From W-Chloroflexi-9 sp045863195 (GTDB taxonomy: Bacteria > Chloroflexota > Dehalococcoidia > UBA2979), in contig BTUI01000010.1 of the NCBI GenBank assembly GCA_045863195.1, positions 55,890-119,889 on the forward strand: a stretch of DNA of 64,000 bases, read 5' to 3'. This document shows, piece after piece, positions 24,832-34,105 of the stretch. Made by a program: the position numbers and the translations under genes. The notes under the pieces are model-generated. The model saw only the letters and a list, made by a program, of their open reading frames with translations. It searched no databases and was not told the origin of the DNA. Within the stretch, counting starts at the first letter, position 1. Every line of letters begins with the position of its first letter.

Positions 24832-26291
24832 GCCGCCACCCCGCCGATGAGCAGGCCCAGGTGCTGGAGATCGGTCGCGTCCGCGCGCACCTCCCCGATC
24901 ACACGGCCGGAGAAGCAGACCAGGATGCGGTCGCTGTACGTCATGAGTTCATCGAGGTCGGAGGAGGCGAAGAGGAACGCGGTGCCGGACTCCCGGCGCG
25001 CGAGCAACTGCCGCCACACCCATGCCGCCGACTCCACGTCCAGCCCGCGCGTCGGGTGCTCCATCAGGACCACCGAGGGCGACTCCGGCATGAGAGCGAG
25101 CAGGAGCCGCTGCTGGTTCCCGCCGGAGAGGGCCTCCGGCACGGAGTCCGGGCGGCCGCGGATGGAGAAGCGCTCGATGCGTGCCGCCGCCTCGCGTTCC
25201 GCCTCGCGCCAGTCGATCGCGACTCCGTCCCGCGCCGTGGTGAGCGCGACGTGCTCGGTGATCGTCAGCCCCGGTACCAGCCCCTCGCCCAGGCGGTCGG
25301 CCGGCAGGTAGTGCACCCCCGCCGCCATCCTCGCGCGGTAGTCGAGGCGGCCGAGGTCACGGCCGTCCAGGGTGACCTGACCCGCGCGGAGCGGCAGCTG
25401 CCCGGCGATCGCGCGCAGCAGCACGCGCTGCCCGGCGCCCTCCAGCCCGGCGAGGCCGACGACCTCGCCGCGGGCGAGGTCCAGCGAGACGTCCGAGATC
25501 GAGGCGGCCGCCTCGCGTGCGCTCGCGTTCGCGAGGCTGAGCAGCGGTGCGCCGGCGACCGGCGCGGGGCGTGTCCCCGCTTCCACCGAGCGCCCGAACA
25601 TCAGCGCGACGAGGTCCTCGGCGGGGACGGGGAGGGTGCGCTCCCCGGCGACCCGGCCCTGCCGCAGCACCGTCACGCGCTGGCAGATGTCCGCGACCTC
25701 CTCGAGTTTGTGTGAGACGAAGATCACGGACATGCCGTCCGCCGCGAGGCGTCGGAGCGTGGCGAAGAGTCGCTGTCGTTGCGCCTCCGAGATCGCGGTC
25801 GTCGGCTCGTCGAAGATGAGGACGCGCGCCCCGAGCCAGATCAGGCGGGCGATCTCCAGTTGCTGGCGTTCGCCGACCGTGAGCGTGGAGGCGGGCGCGT
25901 CCGGGTCGATCTCGAACCCGAACTCCGCGCAGACGCGCTCCAGCGCGGCACGCGCCTCGGCGCGTTGCAGGCGAAGGCCCCCCGGCGCGCCGGTGATGAA
26001 GTTGTCGAGCGCGGAGAAGGGAAGAAAGACCAGCGGCTCCTGGTGCAGGATGCCGATGCCCGCGCGGATCGCGTCGCCAGGTGAGCGGAGGTCCAGGCGC
26101 CGGCCGTCCAGGTGGATCGTGCCGGCGTCCGCGGTGAGGAACCCGGAGAGCACCTTCACCAGCGTGGACTTGCCGGCGCCGTTCTCCCCCAGCAGGCCGT
26201 GGATCTCGCCCGCCTCGAGGGCGAGCGAGACCCCGTCGTTCGCCACGACGCTGCCGAAGCGCTTGCGGATGCCATCCAGCACCAGGCTCAT
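24828..26291 (-). CDS. ABC transporter ATP-binding protein with two nucleotide-binding domains
   Basis: A 487-residue ATPase of a nucleoside/simple-sugar importer, with tandem ABC domains. Domain 1 has Walker A GENGAGKST (~36-44), signature LTVGERQQLE (~131) and Walker B VLIFDEPTTA. Domain 2 has a degenerate Walker A (GLEGAGQR, as usual for the family), signature LSGGNQQRL (~394-402) and VVLMEHPTRGLD. The degenerate second site is normal in RbsA/YufO proteins and means one site hydrolyses. The start at 26291 is chosen because the frame upstream lies inside the binding-protein gene. Confidence 0.92.
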   Translation of the reverse strand: MSLVLDGIRKRFGSVVANDGVSLALEAGEIHGLLGENGAGKSTLVKVLSGFLTADAGTIHLDGRRLDLRSPGDAIRAGIGILHQEPLVFLPFSALDNFITGAPGGLRLQRAEARAALERVCAEFGFEIDPDAPASTLTVGERQQLEIARLIWLGARVLIFDEPTTAISEAQRQRLFATLRRLAADGMSVIFVSHKLEEVADICQRVTVLRQGRVAGERTLPVPAEDLVALMFGRSVEAGTRPAPVAGAPLLSLANASAREAAASISDVSLDLARGEVVGLAGLEGAGQRVLLRAIAGQLPLRAGQVTLDGRDLGRLDYRARMAAGVHYLPADRLGEGLVPGLTITEHVALTTARDGVAIDWREAEREAAARIERFSIRGRPDSVPEALSGGNQQRLLLALMPESPSVVLMEHPTRGLDVESAAWVWRQLLARRESGTAFLFASSDLDELMTYSDRILVCFSGRVIGEVRADATDLQHLGLLIGGVAA

Positions 26292-26320
26292 GGCAGCGTC
26301 GTGGTCGAACGGTTGCGTCG

Positions 26321-27586
26321 CTACTGGGCCGCGGATGCCCCCTGGATGCCCTCGAGCAGCATCTTCGTGTACCAGATCTGCTGCGGGGTCGCGGTCGCAC
26401 CGTCCGCCAGGAAGGCAGAGCCGTCCTGGAAGTTCAGCGGGCCGCTCCACAGGTTGATCGAGCCGTTCGCGAGGCCCGCGATGAACGCGTCCAGCGCGGT
26501 CGCGTTCTCCGCCGTCAGGCCGTCCCCCTTGAGGAAGCCGATGGCGCTGGTGTCCGGGTTGTTGATGTCCGCCCAGTCCGGCCCGATCCACTGGAAGGTG
26601 GCCTGGAACGTGCCGTCGATGACCGACTGCGCGACCTCCAGGTAGGCTGGGCCCCAGTTGAAGTACGGCACGCCCAGGCAGACCTGCGGCGCCTGCGAGC
26701 AGGCGTCCTCGAAGTCGTACGGGACGGCCCACACGGTGTTGCCCTCGGCGGCGACCTGGCCGGTGCGGACGATCGCCTCGGTCGTGTCGATGCCAGAGAT
26801 GATCACGTCCGTGCCGTTGGCGTGGAACTCGTTCACCACCTGCGTGGGGTCAAGCGTGACGCCCGGGATGTTGAACCAGAACCCGATCCACGTCACGTTG
26901 AACTGCAGGTCGGCGGCGTCGTTGCCGCGCACCTCGGTCCAGCAGTGGCGAGCGCCCAGGTAGGTGGAGTTCACCAGCCGGCGCGTCTCGTCGTTGATCA
27001 GCGGGCCCAGGTAGGAGATCTGGCCGCTCTCCGTCTGCAGGGCGGCGGCGCAGCCGGCAATCATCTTGCCGTACTCCATCTCGCCCATGATGTTGCCGAG
27101 GTTCGCGAGGTCGGGGCGGTAGTCCTGGCCCTCTGCCCACGCGTTGTCGCCGGACGCCCAGATCATCGGCACGTCCGGGTGCTGCGCCGCAGCCTCCAGG
27201 ATCCCGTCCTTCATGTCGTCCGAGGTGGCGAGGATGAGGCGCGCGCCCTGGGCGACCATGTCGTCCACGATCTGCGGGATGGTGACGTTCGGCGAGTCCG
27301 CCGGGTTCACCTTGTCGATCACGATCACCTCGGCGCCGAGCGCCGCGGCGGCGTACTGCACGCCCTCGAAGTGCGCCTGCGACCAGCCGTGGTCGTCCCG
27401 GGGGCCCACCAGCAGCAGGCCGATCTTCAGCGGCTCGCCCATCGAAGTCGCCGTGGCCGTCGCCTCACCGGCCGCCGCCGTGGCGGCGGCGGTCGCTGTC
27501 GCGTCGGTCTCCTCGCCGGAACACGCCACGCCCAGCAACAGCAGGGCCGGCGCGACCAGCGGGAGGATCGCTCGCCTCATACGCAT
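26321..27586 (-). CDS. BMP family ABC transporter substrate-binding lipoprotein
   Basis: A 421-residue binding protein with a signal peptide and lipobox LGVAC (Cys ~22), a Thr/Ala-rich linker (~25-50), then two Rossmann-like lobes starting PLKIGLLLVGPRDDHGWSQA (~52-71). The last phrase, with DHGWSQAH, is the hallmark start of BMP/Med lipoproteins that bind purine nucleosides. Acidic and aromatic ligand positions (WASGDNAW, ISGIDTTE) are present. It is the first gene of the run on this strand and should set specificity. HPRT downstream supports purine nucleosides or bases as the ligand. GGAGGG lies upstream of the ATG. Confidence 0.92.
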   Translation of the reverse strand: MRMRRAILPLVAPALLLLGVACSGEETDATATAAATAAAGEATATATSMGEPLKIGLLLVGPRDDHGWSQAHFEGVQYAAAALGAEVIVIDKVNPADSPNVTIPQIVDDMVAQGARLILATSDDMKDGILEAAAQHPDVPMIWASGDNAWAEGQDYRPDLANLGNIMGEMEYGKMIAGCAAALQTESGQISYLGPLINDETRRLVNSTYLGARHCWTEVRGNDAADLQFNVTWIGFWFNIPGVTLDPTQVVNEFHANGTDVIISGIDTTEAIVRTGQVAAEGNTVWAVPYDFEDACSQAPQVCLGVPYFNWGPAYLEVAQSVIDGTFQATFQWIGPDWADINNPDTSAIGFLKGDGLTAENATALDAFIAGLANGSINLWSGPLNFQDGSAFLADGATATPQQIWYTKMLLEGIQGASAAQ

Positions 27587-27711
27587 GTATCAGTTCCCTC
27601 CGAAGTGGGGCGCCGCACGACGTGTGCGTGCGGCCGCCCGAATCCGCGTCCACGAACCATGAGTGGGAGCCGCGTCGCGCGTCCGGCAAGGGGAGTGGGC
27701 CGGGGCGCGCA

Positions 27712-27767
27712 CTAACGTGTTCGTAACGTTAGGCATCGTGTGTAACACGCGGATGAACCGCCCTCAA
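27712..27767 (-). promoter_or_regulatory. candidate promoter and palindromic operator of the nucleoside-import run
   Basis: On the minus strand TTGAGG (27767-27762), a 17-base spacer and TACACA (27744-27739) form a weak sigma70-like pair. Just downstream is a perfect 7-bp inverted repeat, CTAACGT-GTTCGTA-ACGTTAG (27712-27732), about 125 bases before the binding-protein gene. A second small repeat, CGTGT-GTA-ACACG (27737-27749), overlaps the -10. The large palindrome is a good candidate for a LacI/PurR- or GntR-type site. Confidence 0.42.
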
Positions 27768-27818
27768 GATTGCGCCGTCTTCTAACGCATGCGTTGTGAG
27801 CGAGGTCGAGGGAAATCG

Positions 27819-29606
27819 TTACGCCGGCCAGAAATACAGGATCGCCGGCACCGCCACGCCGATCACGATCACCTGGAGCAACAGCCCCACGCGCCAGTAG
27901 TCAGAGAATCGGTACCCGCCGGGCCCCATCACCAGCAGGTTCGACTGGTGGCCGATCGGCGTCAGGAACGAGGCGGACGACCCGACCGCCACCGCCATCA
28001 GGAACGGGTCCACCGACACACCCAGCCCGTCCGCGATGCGGAACGCGATCGGCGCGAGCAGCAGCGCCGCCGCGGCGTTGTTCACGATGTCGGAGAGCGT
28101 GGCCGCCACGATCAGCAGCACCAGCAGCACCAGCGGCACCGGCAGGTCACCGCCGATGGAGACGAACCCGCTGGCGATGCGCGCCGCGGCGCCCGTCGAT
28201 TCCAGCGCCTCGCCCACCGGGATCATCGCGCCGAGGAGTACCAGCACCGGCCAGTTGACCGACTCGTAGGCGTCGCGGAGCGAGATCAACCGCGCGCCGC
28301 CCATCCCGAGCACCGCCGCCAGCAGCGCGATCTCGATCGGCACGAGCCGCAGCCCGGCCGCCGCGAAGAGCGCCCCGCCGAACAGCGCAACGGCCAGGGC
28401 GACCCGAGGCCTGGCGCGGAAGCGGACGCCGCGCTGCGCCAGCGGCAGGCACCCGAGTTCCGGGATCGACCGCGTGAGCGCGTCTGAGGTGCCCTGCATC
28501 AGGATGACATCGCCCGGCTGCAGGCGGACGTCGCGGAGCCGCTGGCGGATGCTGCCGCCGGATCGGGCGATGGCGATCAGGTTCACGCCGAACCGCTCCC
28601 GCAGTCGCAGGCCGCGCGCCGAGCGCCCGTTCAGCAGGGTGTTCGGCATCACGACCGCCTCGACGAGTTCGACCTCGTCACCGGAGATCGCCTCCGTCAC
28701 GTACTGGCCGCCCGCCATCGGCTGCACGCCGGCCGCCTGCACGAGCGCGTCGAGGGCGTCCGCGTCCGCCTCCACCACCAACACGTCGCCCTCGCGCAGC
28801 CGTTCGTGGCCGGAGGGTGCCGGGAGGCGGTTGCCGCCGCGAATGATCCCCAGGATGGCCGCGTCGCCGTCGCCCATCGCCTCCACGTCGCGCACGCGCT
28901 CGCCGGCCGCAGCCGCGCCCTCCACCACCGCGACCTCGGAGAGGTAGCCCTCCACCTCGAAGAGTTCGTCCGCGCCGGTCGTGTCCTCGCGCCGCGGGAC
29001 GAGCCGCCAGCCGATGAGCGCGAGGTAGAGGAGGCCGGACAGCGCGATCACCACGCCGACGGGGAAGTAGTCGAACATCGCGAACGGCTCCAGGCCGTCC
29101 CGGGCGCGGGCGCTCGCGACGATGATGTTCGGAGGCGTCCCGACCAGCGTGGTGAGGCCGCCTAGCAGCGATGCGAACGCGAGCGGCATCAGCAGGATCG
29201 AGGGCGAGTGCCCCGCCTTCCTCGCGACCTGCGTCGCCGCCGGCATCATCAGCGCTAGCGCGCCCACGTTGTTCATGAACCCGGACGCCGCCGCGACCAG
29301 CCCCGTGTTCGCGGCGACCACCGCCTCCGGACGCTTCCCGGCCTTGCCGAGCCACTGGGCGATGAGGTCCACCAGGCCGGAGTTCTCCAGCCCCCGACTG
29401 ACGATCAGCACCGCTCCCACCGTGACGACCGCGGGGTGCCCAAGGCCGGAGAACGCGCGGTCGGTTGGGATGATGCCGAGCAGCACGAGCGCCAGGAGCG
29501 CCAGGAGCGAGACCACATCGAACCGCCACTTGCCCCACGCGAACATGACGAGGGTCGCGAGCAGGGTGACACCCACGATCACCTGGTCCAGCGTCTCTTC
29601 GCCCAT
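27819..29606 (-). CDS. SLC13/DASS-type carrier with two TrkA-C (RCK_C) domains
   Basis: A 595-residue sodium-anion carrier. Two halves of TM helices (~1-210 and ~400-595) surround a cytoplasmic insert with two RCK_C-like regulatory domains (~215-300 and ~305-385; each ends L..GDV(L/I)xxxG/EA). The substrate-site repeats of the family are seen as SGFMNNVGALALMMP (~109-123) and a matching DIVNNAAAALLLAP (~519-532). Such proteins carry sulfate, phosphate or dicarboxylates; the substrate is not decided here. The ATG at 29606 follows GGGGAGG and lies two bases from the stop of the MFS gene, so the two are co-transcribed. Confidence 0.88.
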   Translation of the reverse strand: MGEETLDQVIVGVTLLATLVMFAWGKWRFDVVSLLALLALVLLGIIPTDRAFSGLGHPAVVTVGAVLIVSRGLENSGLVDLIAQWLGKAGKRPEAVVAANTGLVAAASGFMNNVGALALMMPAATQVARKAGHSPSILLMPLAFASLLGGLTTLVGTPPNIIVASARARDGLEPFAMFDYFPVGVVIALSGLLYLALIGWRLVPRREDTTGADELFEVEGYLSEVAVVEGAAAAGERVRDVEAMGDGDAAILGIIRGGNRLPAPSGHERLREGDVLVVEADADALDALVQAAGVQPMAGGQYVTEAISGDEVELVEAVVMPNTLLNGRSARGLRLRERFGVNLIAIARSGGSIRQRLRDVRLQPGDVILMQGTSDALTRSIPELGCLPLAQRGVRFRARPRVALAVALFGGALFAAAGLRLVPIEIALLAAVLGMGGARLISLRDAYESVNWPVLVLLGAMIPVGEALESTGAAARIASGFVSIGGDLPVPLVLLVLLIVAATLSDIVNNAAAALLLAPIAFRIADGLGVSVDPFLMAVAVGSSASFLTPIGHQSNLLVMGPGGYRFSDYWRVGLLLQVIVIGVAVPAILYFWPA

Positions 29607-29607
29607 G

Positions 29608-30840
29608 TCAGGCCTCCCCATCCCGGACACCCGGCCGCAGCAGGAGCACCGCCAGCAGCGCGGCGAGGATTGCGATCGCGACGCCACTCGCCAGTCCTCG
29701 GGATCCCGGAGGCACGAGCGCGCTGTACGCAATGTTGTAGGTAGACGCGACCAGCATCTGCGTGAAGCCGAGGAGTGCGGAGGCCAGCCCCGCGATCTGC
29801 GGGAACGGCACCAGCGCACCCGCCATCGCCGAGGGCCGGGTGAGGCCGAGGCCGATCGCGGTCACGAACATCGGCGCCAGCACGCCGGCGACGTGGTGGA
29901 TGCCCGCCCAGGCGAGCGCGGCCATCACCGCGCTCCCTGCGACCGAGACGAGGACGCCCAGCCGCACCACCTCGTGCGCCGCGCGACGTGAGACGAGGCG
30001 GCTGGACCAGGTGGCGCCGGCCATGATCCCGAGCGCCACGAAGGCGAACGAGAACCCGTAGACGCGCGGGTCCAGCCCGAGTTCGTCGATCAGCACGAAG
30101 GAGGAGGTGGAGATGAAGACCAGTTGGCCGCTGAACATCAGTCCCATCACCAGCGCGTACGCCACGTAGGTGCGGCTCCGCAGCACCGTCCGGTAGTCCG
30201 CGACCAGCCCACCGAGGCCCCTCGCGCGGTCCGCGCGGGCGACGTTCGTCTCGGGCAGCAGCGCGCGGTAGCCGCCGGCGAGGACGACGCCGGCGAGGGC
30301 GAGCGTGACGAAGACGGAACGCCAGCCGAACGCCTCGTGCAGGAAGCCGCCGGCGATTGGCGCGAGCGCCGGGGCGAGCGGCAGCGCGATCGCCATGTAC
30401 GAGAGGACGCGCGCGGCGCGCTGCTTCCCGTACACGTCCAGGACGATCGCCTGCGCGAGCGCGGGCCCCGCTCCGCCGCCGAGGCCCTGCAGCACCCGCC
30501 CCACGATCAGCACCGTCGCAGACTGTGCCGTGAGGGCGACCACGCCGCCCACCGTGAAGATCGCCATACCCGCCAGCAGGAGCGGGCGGCGGCCGTATCG
30601 GTCGGACGCCGGGCCGTACACGATCTGCGACCCGGCAAACGAGACGATGAACAGCGTGACGGCCAGCTGCATCGTTGACTCGGGGACGCCGAACTCCACC
30701 GCCATGGCGGGCATGGAGGGGAGGAACATGTCCACCGTCAGCGGTGCGACCGCGCTGAGGGCGACGAGCAGGATCGCCGCGGGCAGCGCCTCGGCGCGCC
30801 GCCGGTGCCGGGCATCGATGGTGGGTGGGGTCGTGGCCAT
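29608..30840 (-). CDS. MFS transporter, Bcr/CflA drug-resistance type
   Basis: A 410-residue, 12-helix major-facilitator exporter. Motifs of the multidrug branch are visible: DMFLPSMPAMAVEFG (~37-51), the loop 2-3 motif GPASDRYGRRPLLL (~76-89) and the TM5 GGGAGPALAQAIVLDVYG region (~121-138), like motif C of proton antiporters. It probably exports small toxic compounds. The frame continues upstream far beyond 30840, but that part is the shadow of the solute-binding protein gene. TATCCT stands six bases before the ATG with no ribosome site. Confidence 0.9.
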   Translation of the reverse strand: MATTPPTIDARHRRRAEALPAAILLVALSAVAPLTVDMFLPSMPAMAVEFGVPESTMQLAVTLFIVSFAGSQIVYGPASDRYGRRPLLLAGMAIFTVGGVVALTAQSATVLIVGRVLQGLGGGAGPALAQAIVLDVYGKQRAARVLSYMAIALPLAPALAPIAGGFLHEAFGWRSVFVTLALAGVVLAGGYRALLPETNVARADRARGLGGLVADYRTVLRSRTYVAYALVMGLMFSGQLVFISTSSFVLIDELGLDPRVYGFSFAFVALGIMAGATWSSRLVSRRAAHEVVRLGVLVSVAGSAVMAALAWAGIHHVAGVLAPMFVTAIGLGLTRPSAMAGALVPFPQIAGLASALLGFTQMLVASTYNIAYSALVPPGSRGLASGVAIAILAALLAVLLLRPGVRDGEA

Positions 30841-30846
30841 CGCCGC

Positions 30847-30852
30847 AGGATA
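30847..30852 (-). promoter_or_regulatory. -10-like element of a probable leaderless message (MFS gene)
   Basis: On the minus strand TATCCT is followed by exactly six bases and then the ATG at 30840. No Shine-Dalgarno sequence and no clear -35 are visible. Confidence 0.35.
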
Positions 30853-30930
30853 CGCGGCTCCACGAGGCTGCCGATGGTTCTGCGCGGAGTAAATGCCGGA
30901 TCGACGCCTCCGTGTGATGCTGGATCCACC

Positions 30931-32679
30931 ATGACCAGCAGCGAATTCTCCCGGTCGCTCCTCGCGCGGCGGTACAGCCGTCGGCGCCTGCTGCGCGGGG
31001 CCGGCGTGGTCCTCGGCGGGATCGCCGGGGCGGCGCTCGTCGGCTGCGCGGACGGCGGCGAGGGCGTCACCGTGGGGACGGCGTCCGCCACCGCGACGCC
31101 GGCGGCACCCACGCCGACGCCGGCCGTGGCGGTGCCGCGCTTCACGGACGCGCTGCGCGTCGCCATCGAGGGCGCGCCGTCCACGCTCGACCCGTTCGCG
31201 AACGCCTCGCCGTCCGCGCGCACCGTCGCGCTGCATTTCTACAGCCGGCTCTTCCGCGCCGACACGGGGCCGAACCGCGACCCGTGGGCCTCCGGCGTCG
31301 TGCCCGACCTCGCGGAGGGCGTGGAGACGCAGGACGGCCAGACGTGGACGGTGACGCTGCGCCAGGGGGCGGCGTTCCACCGCGTCGAGCCGATCAACGG
31401 CCGGCCCCTGACCGCCGAGGATGTCGTGGCCTCCGTGGCCCGGCTCCAGTCGGTGGACTCCCCCGTGCTCGCGCGGCTGCGCCACTGGACGCGCGTGCAG
31501 GCGGTGGATGGCCGCACCGTGCGGTTCACCCTCGCGGCCCCGTCCGCCGACTTCCTGGACGAACTCGCGGACCCCACCCTGCTCGTGGTTGCCCCGCGCG
31601 AGGCGCTCGAGGGCGCCGTCGACCTCGCGATGACGCCGGTCGGTTCCGGGCCCTGGATGCTGCAAGGCCGGGGCGAGGGGGGGCTGCGCCTGATCGCGAA
31701 CCCCGACCTGACCGGCGAGGCGGCCCCGGCGGTGCCCGTGCTGGAACTTGACGACCTCGCCGCCTCGGTCGCGCTCGAACGCTTCCGGGAGGGGCGCCTG
31801 CACGTGGCCGGCGTACGCGCGGAGGACGTGCTGCCGCTGCGCGCGGAGCAGCACGAGGTCCACTGGCGCGGGCAGGTGCCGCCGCTGACCTCGTTCCTCT
31901 ACTGCTCGCCTGAGCAGGGCGTGCCCTGGCGTGATGAGCGCTTCCGGCAGGCGCTCTCCCTGCTCCAGGACCGCGACGCCCTCACGGAGGCCGCCTACAA
32001 CCTGAAGGCGTTCCGCGACGCGGGGCTGGAGGCCCCCGTCCGCTGGAACAACCTGCTCCCGGCCGGCTTCACCCGCTGGTGGCTGGATCCGGCCTCGCGC
32101 GACCACGGCGACACCGGGCGGCTGTTCGTCCACGACCCCGTGGAGGCGCGCCGCCTGCTGGACGCCGCCGGGTATGACGGCTCACCGATCCCGTTCCTGC
32201 TCCCCGCGGACGTGTACGGCCCGGCGTTCGATGTCGTCGCGGATGGCATCGCCGCGGCCCTCTCGGCGGGCGGCGTGACGCTGGAGGTCGTTCGCCAGGA
32301 CTTCGCCTCTGAGTACCTCCCGCGCACCTTCGTCGGCGACTTCTCCGGGATCGCGTTCGGCCACCAGTCGCCGTTCACGCAGGTCGGCGACTACTTCGCG
32401 CGCATGTTCGGCCGCGACGAGACAAACCACGGGCGCGTCCGCGACGAGGTGATCGACGACCTCGTCGCGGCGCAGGCGGCCACGCTGGACGCGGACGAAC
32501 GGCGGCCGATCATCCACGACATCCAGCGGCGCAACGCTGCCGGGATGTACTACGTCCCCGCCCAGGCCGGCGTCGCGCCGCTCTGGACGGCGTACCAGCC
32601 GTATGTGCGGGGTATCCGCCTCGGACGTGGCGCCGGCGTCGGCGCCGAGGTGCATCCGTTCCTGTCGCTGGAGGGGTAG
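30931..32679 (+). CDS. ABC transporter substrate-binding protein, family 5 (peptide/nickel type)
   Basis: A 582-residue lipoprotein. The N-terminus has a twin-arginine-like stretch (SRRRLLRG, ~16-23) and a lipobox ALVGC (Cys ~39), so it may be exported folded by the Tat route and then lipidated. A Thr/Pro/Ala linker follows. The mature protein shows the SBP_bac_5 pattern: STLDPFANASPS (~83-94), LAEGVETQDGQTWTVTLRQGAAFH (in pieces, ~128-151) and LTAEDVVASV. These proteins bind oligopeptides, nickel chelates or other solutes. No permease or ATPase lies beside it, so its transporter is encoded elsewhere. It divergently flanks the MFS gene. Confidence 0.88.
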   Translation: MTSSEFSRSLLARRYSRRRLLRGAGVVLGGIAGAALVGCADGGEGVTVGTASATATPAAPTPTPAVAVPRFTDALRVAIEGAPSTLDPFANASPSARTVALHFYSRLFRADTGPNRDPWASGVVPDLAEGVETQDGQTWTVTLRQGAAFHRVEPINGRPLTAEDVVASVARLQSVDSPVLARLRHWTRVQAVDGRTVRFTLAAPSADFLDELADPTLLVVAPREALEGAVDLAMTPVGSGPWMLQGRGEGGLRLIANPDLTGEAAPAVPVLELDDLAASVALERFREGRLHVAGVRAEDVLPLRAEQHEVHWRGQVPPLTSFLYCSPEQGVPWRDERFRQALSLLQDRDALTEAAYNLKAFRDAGLEAPVRWNNLLPAGFTRWWLDPASRDHGDTGRLFVHDPVEARRLLDAAGYDGSPIPFLLPADVYGPAFDVVADGIAAALSAGGVTLEVVRQDFASEYLPRTFVGDFSGIAFGHQSPFTQVGDYFARMFGRDETNHGRVRDEVIDDLVAAQAATLDADERRPIIHDIQRRNAAGMYYVPAQAGVAPLWTAYQPYVRGIRLGRGAGVGAEVHPFLSLEG

Positions 32680-32685
32680 CGGGGG

Positions 32686-34101
32686 TTAGCGCCGGCGGGC
32701 GATGTAGTGCGGGCTCGTGTTGAAGAACACGTCCGCCGCTTCCATCACCGTCTCGGTCAGGCTCGGGTGCGGGTGGATGGACATGCGCAGGTCGTCCAGC
32801 CGCGCGCCCATCTCCACCGCCAGCACGCCCTCCGCGATCAGTTCGCCCGCGCCCGGCCCGGCGATGCCCACGCCCAGGACGCGCTCCGTGCCCGGCTCCA
32901 CTATCACCTTTGTCACGCCGTCCGTCCGCCCGAGCGTGATCGCGCGGCCGGAGGCGGTCCACGGGAAGCGCGTCACCTCCACCTCGATGCCGCGCGAGCG
33001 GGCACCCTCCTCGGTCAGGCCGCACCAGGCGATCTCCGGGTCGGTGTAGACCACGGCCGGGATCGCCGCCGGCTCCCACGCCGCCGGCTCGCCCGCCATC
33101 GCCTCCACCGCCACGCGTGCCTCGTGCGTGGCCTTGTGCGCGAGCATCGGCTCCCCGGCGACGTCGCCCACCGCGAAGATCGAGGCGTCCGTAGTGCGGC
33201 GCTGGTGGTCGACCTGGATGAAGCCCCGCTCCGTGACCGTCACGCCCGTGTGCTCGAGGCCGAGGTCGGCGGAGTTCGGGCGGCGGCCCACCGCGATCAG
33301 CACGCGGTCGAACACGCGCGTGGTCTGCGCCTCCGGCCCGGCGAGGTCGGCCTCCACGCCCCCGTCCGCGTGTTCGCGGAGCGCGGCGACGCGCGTCTCC
33401 AGCAGCACGCCGTCGAGGAGCGGCGTGACCTCGCGCGCGAGGATGCGGACGAGGTCGGGGTCGGCCCCGGCGAGGAGCGTGCCCGTCATCTCGACGACCG
33501 TCACCTTCGACCCGAGCGCCGCGTACAGCGTGGCCATCTCCAGGCCGATGTAGCCGCCACCCACGATCAGCAGCGTGCCGGGCACCTCTCGCAGTTCGAG
33601 GGCCGCCGTCGAATCCCACACGCGGTCGGAGTCGAGGCGGAGCGGGCCCGGGATCACTGGCGATGAGCCGGTGGCGATGATCGCGAAGTCGAACGACACC
33701 TCGGTCAGTTCACCCTCGCGCTCCACGCGGATGGTGCGCGGGCCGGCGAACCGGCCGCGGCCTCGTACCTGGCGGACGTGCCGCGCACGCGCCAGCATCC
33801 CCACGCCGCCGGTGAGTTTCTCGACGACCTCGTCCTTCCACCCGCGCAGCCGGTCGAGGTCGATGGTGGGCGCGCCGAAGGTGACGCCGAAATCGGCGGC
33901 GTGCTCCGCGCTGCGGATCACCGCGGCGGCGTGCAGCAGCGCCTTGGAGGGGATGCAGCCCACGTGCAGGCAGACGCCGCCCGGATTCGCGCGCGGGTCG
34001 ATCAATGTCACGTCGAAGCCACGCTCGGCGGCCAGGAAGGCGGCCGGGTAGCCGCCGGGGCCAGCGCCGAGGACGGCGAGTCGGGGTCGGGCCTCGGTCA
34101 T
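32686..34101 (-). CDS. lpdA: dihydrolipoamide dehydrogenase (E3) of pyruvate dehydrogenase
   Basis: A 471-residue FAD/NAD flavoprotein that reoxidises the dihydrolipoyl arms of the E2 protein. It has the FAD fold GAGPGGYPAAF (~12-22), the redox disulfide in GGVCLHVGCIPSKALL (~41-56), the NAD-binding GGGYIGLEMA (~184-193), GDVAGEPMLAHKA (~313-325), and the C-terminal catalytic His-Glu pair HPHPSLTE (~445-452). GGVCL, rather than the commoner GGTCL, is the form seen in PDH E3 of bacteria with homodimeric E1. It is the third gene of the aceE-aceF-lpd operon, four bases after aceF. Confidence 0.93.
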   Translation of the reverse strand: MTEARPRLAVLGAGPGGYPAAFLAAERGFDVTLIDPRANPGGVCLHVGCIPSKALLHAAAVIRSAEHAADFGVTFGAPTIDLDRLRGWKDEVVEKLTGGVGMLARARHVRQVRGRGRFAGPRTIRVEREGELTEVSFDFAIIATGSSPVIPGPLRLDSDRVWDSTAALELREVPGTLLIVGGGYIGLEMATLYAALGSKVTVVEMTGTLLAGADPDLVRILAREVTPLLDGVLLETRVAALREHADGGVEADLAGPEAQTTRVFDRVLIAVGRRPNSADLGLEHTGVTVTERGFIQVDHQRRTTDASIFAVGDVAGEPMLAHKATHEARVAVEAMAGEPAAWEPAAIPAVVYTDPEIAWCGLTEEGARSRGIEVEVTRFPWTASGRAITLGRTDGVTKVIVEPGTERVLGVGIAGPGAGELIAEGVLAVEMGARLDDLRMSIHPHPSLTETVMEAADVFFNTSPHYIARRR

Positions 34102-34105
34102 CTCG

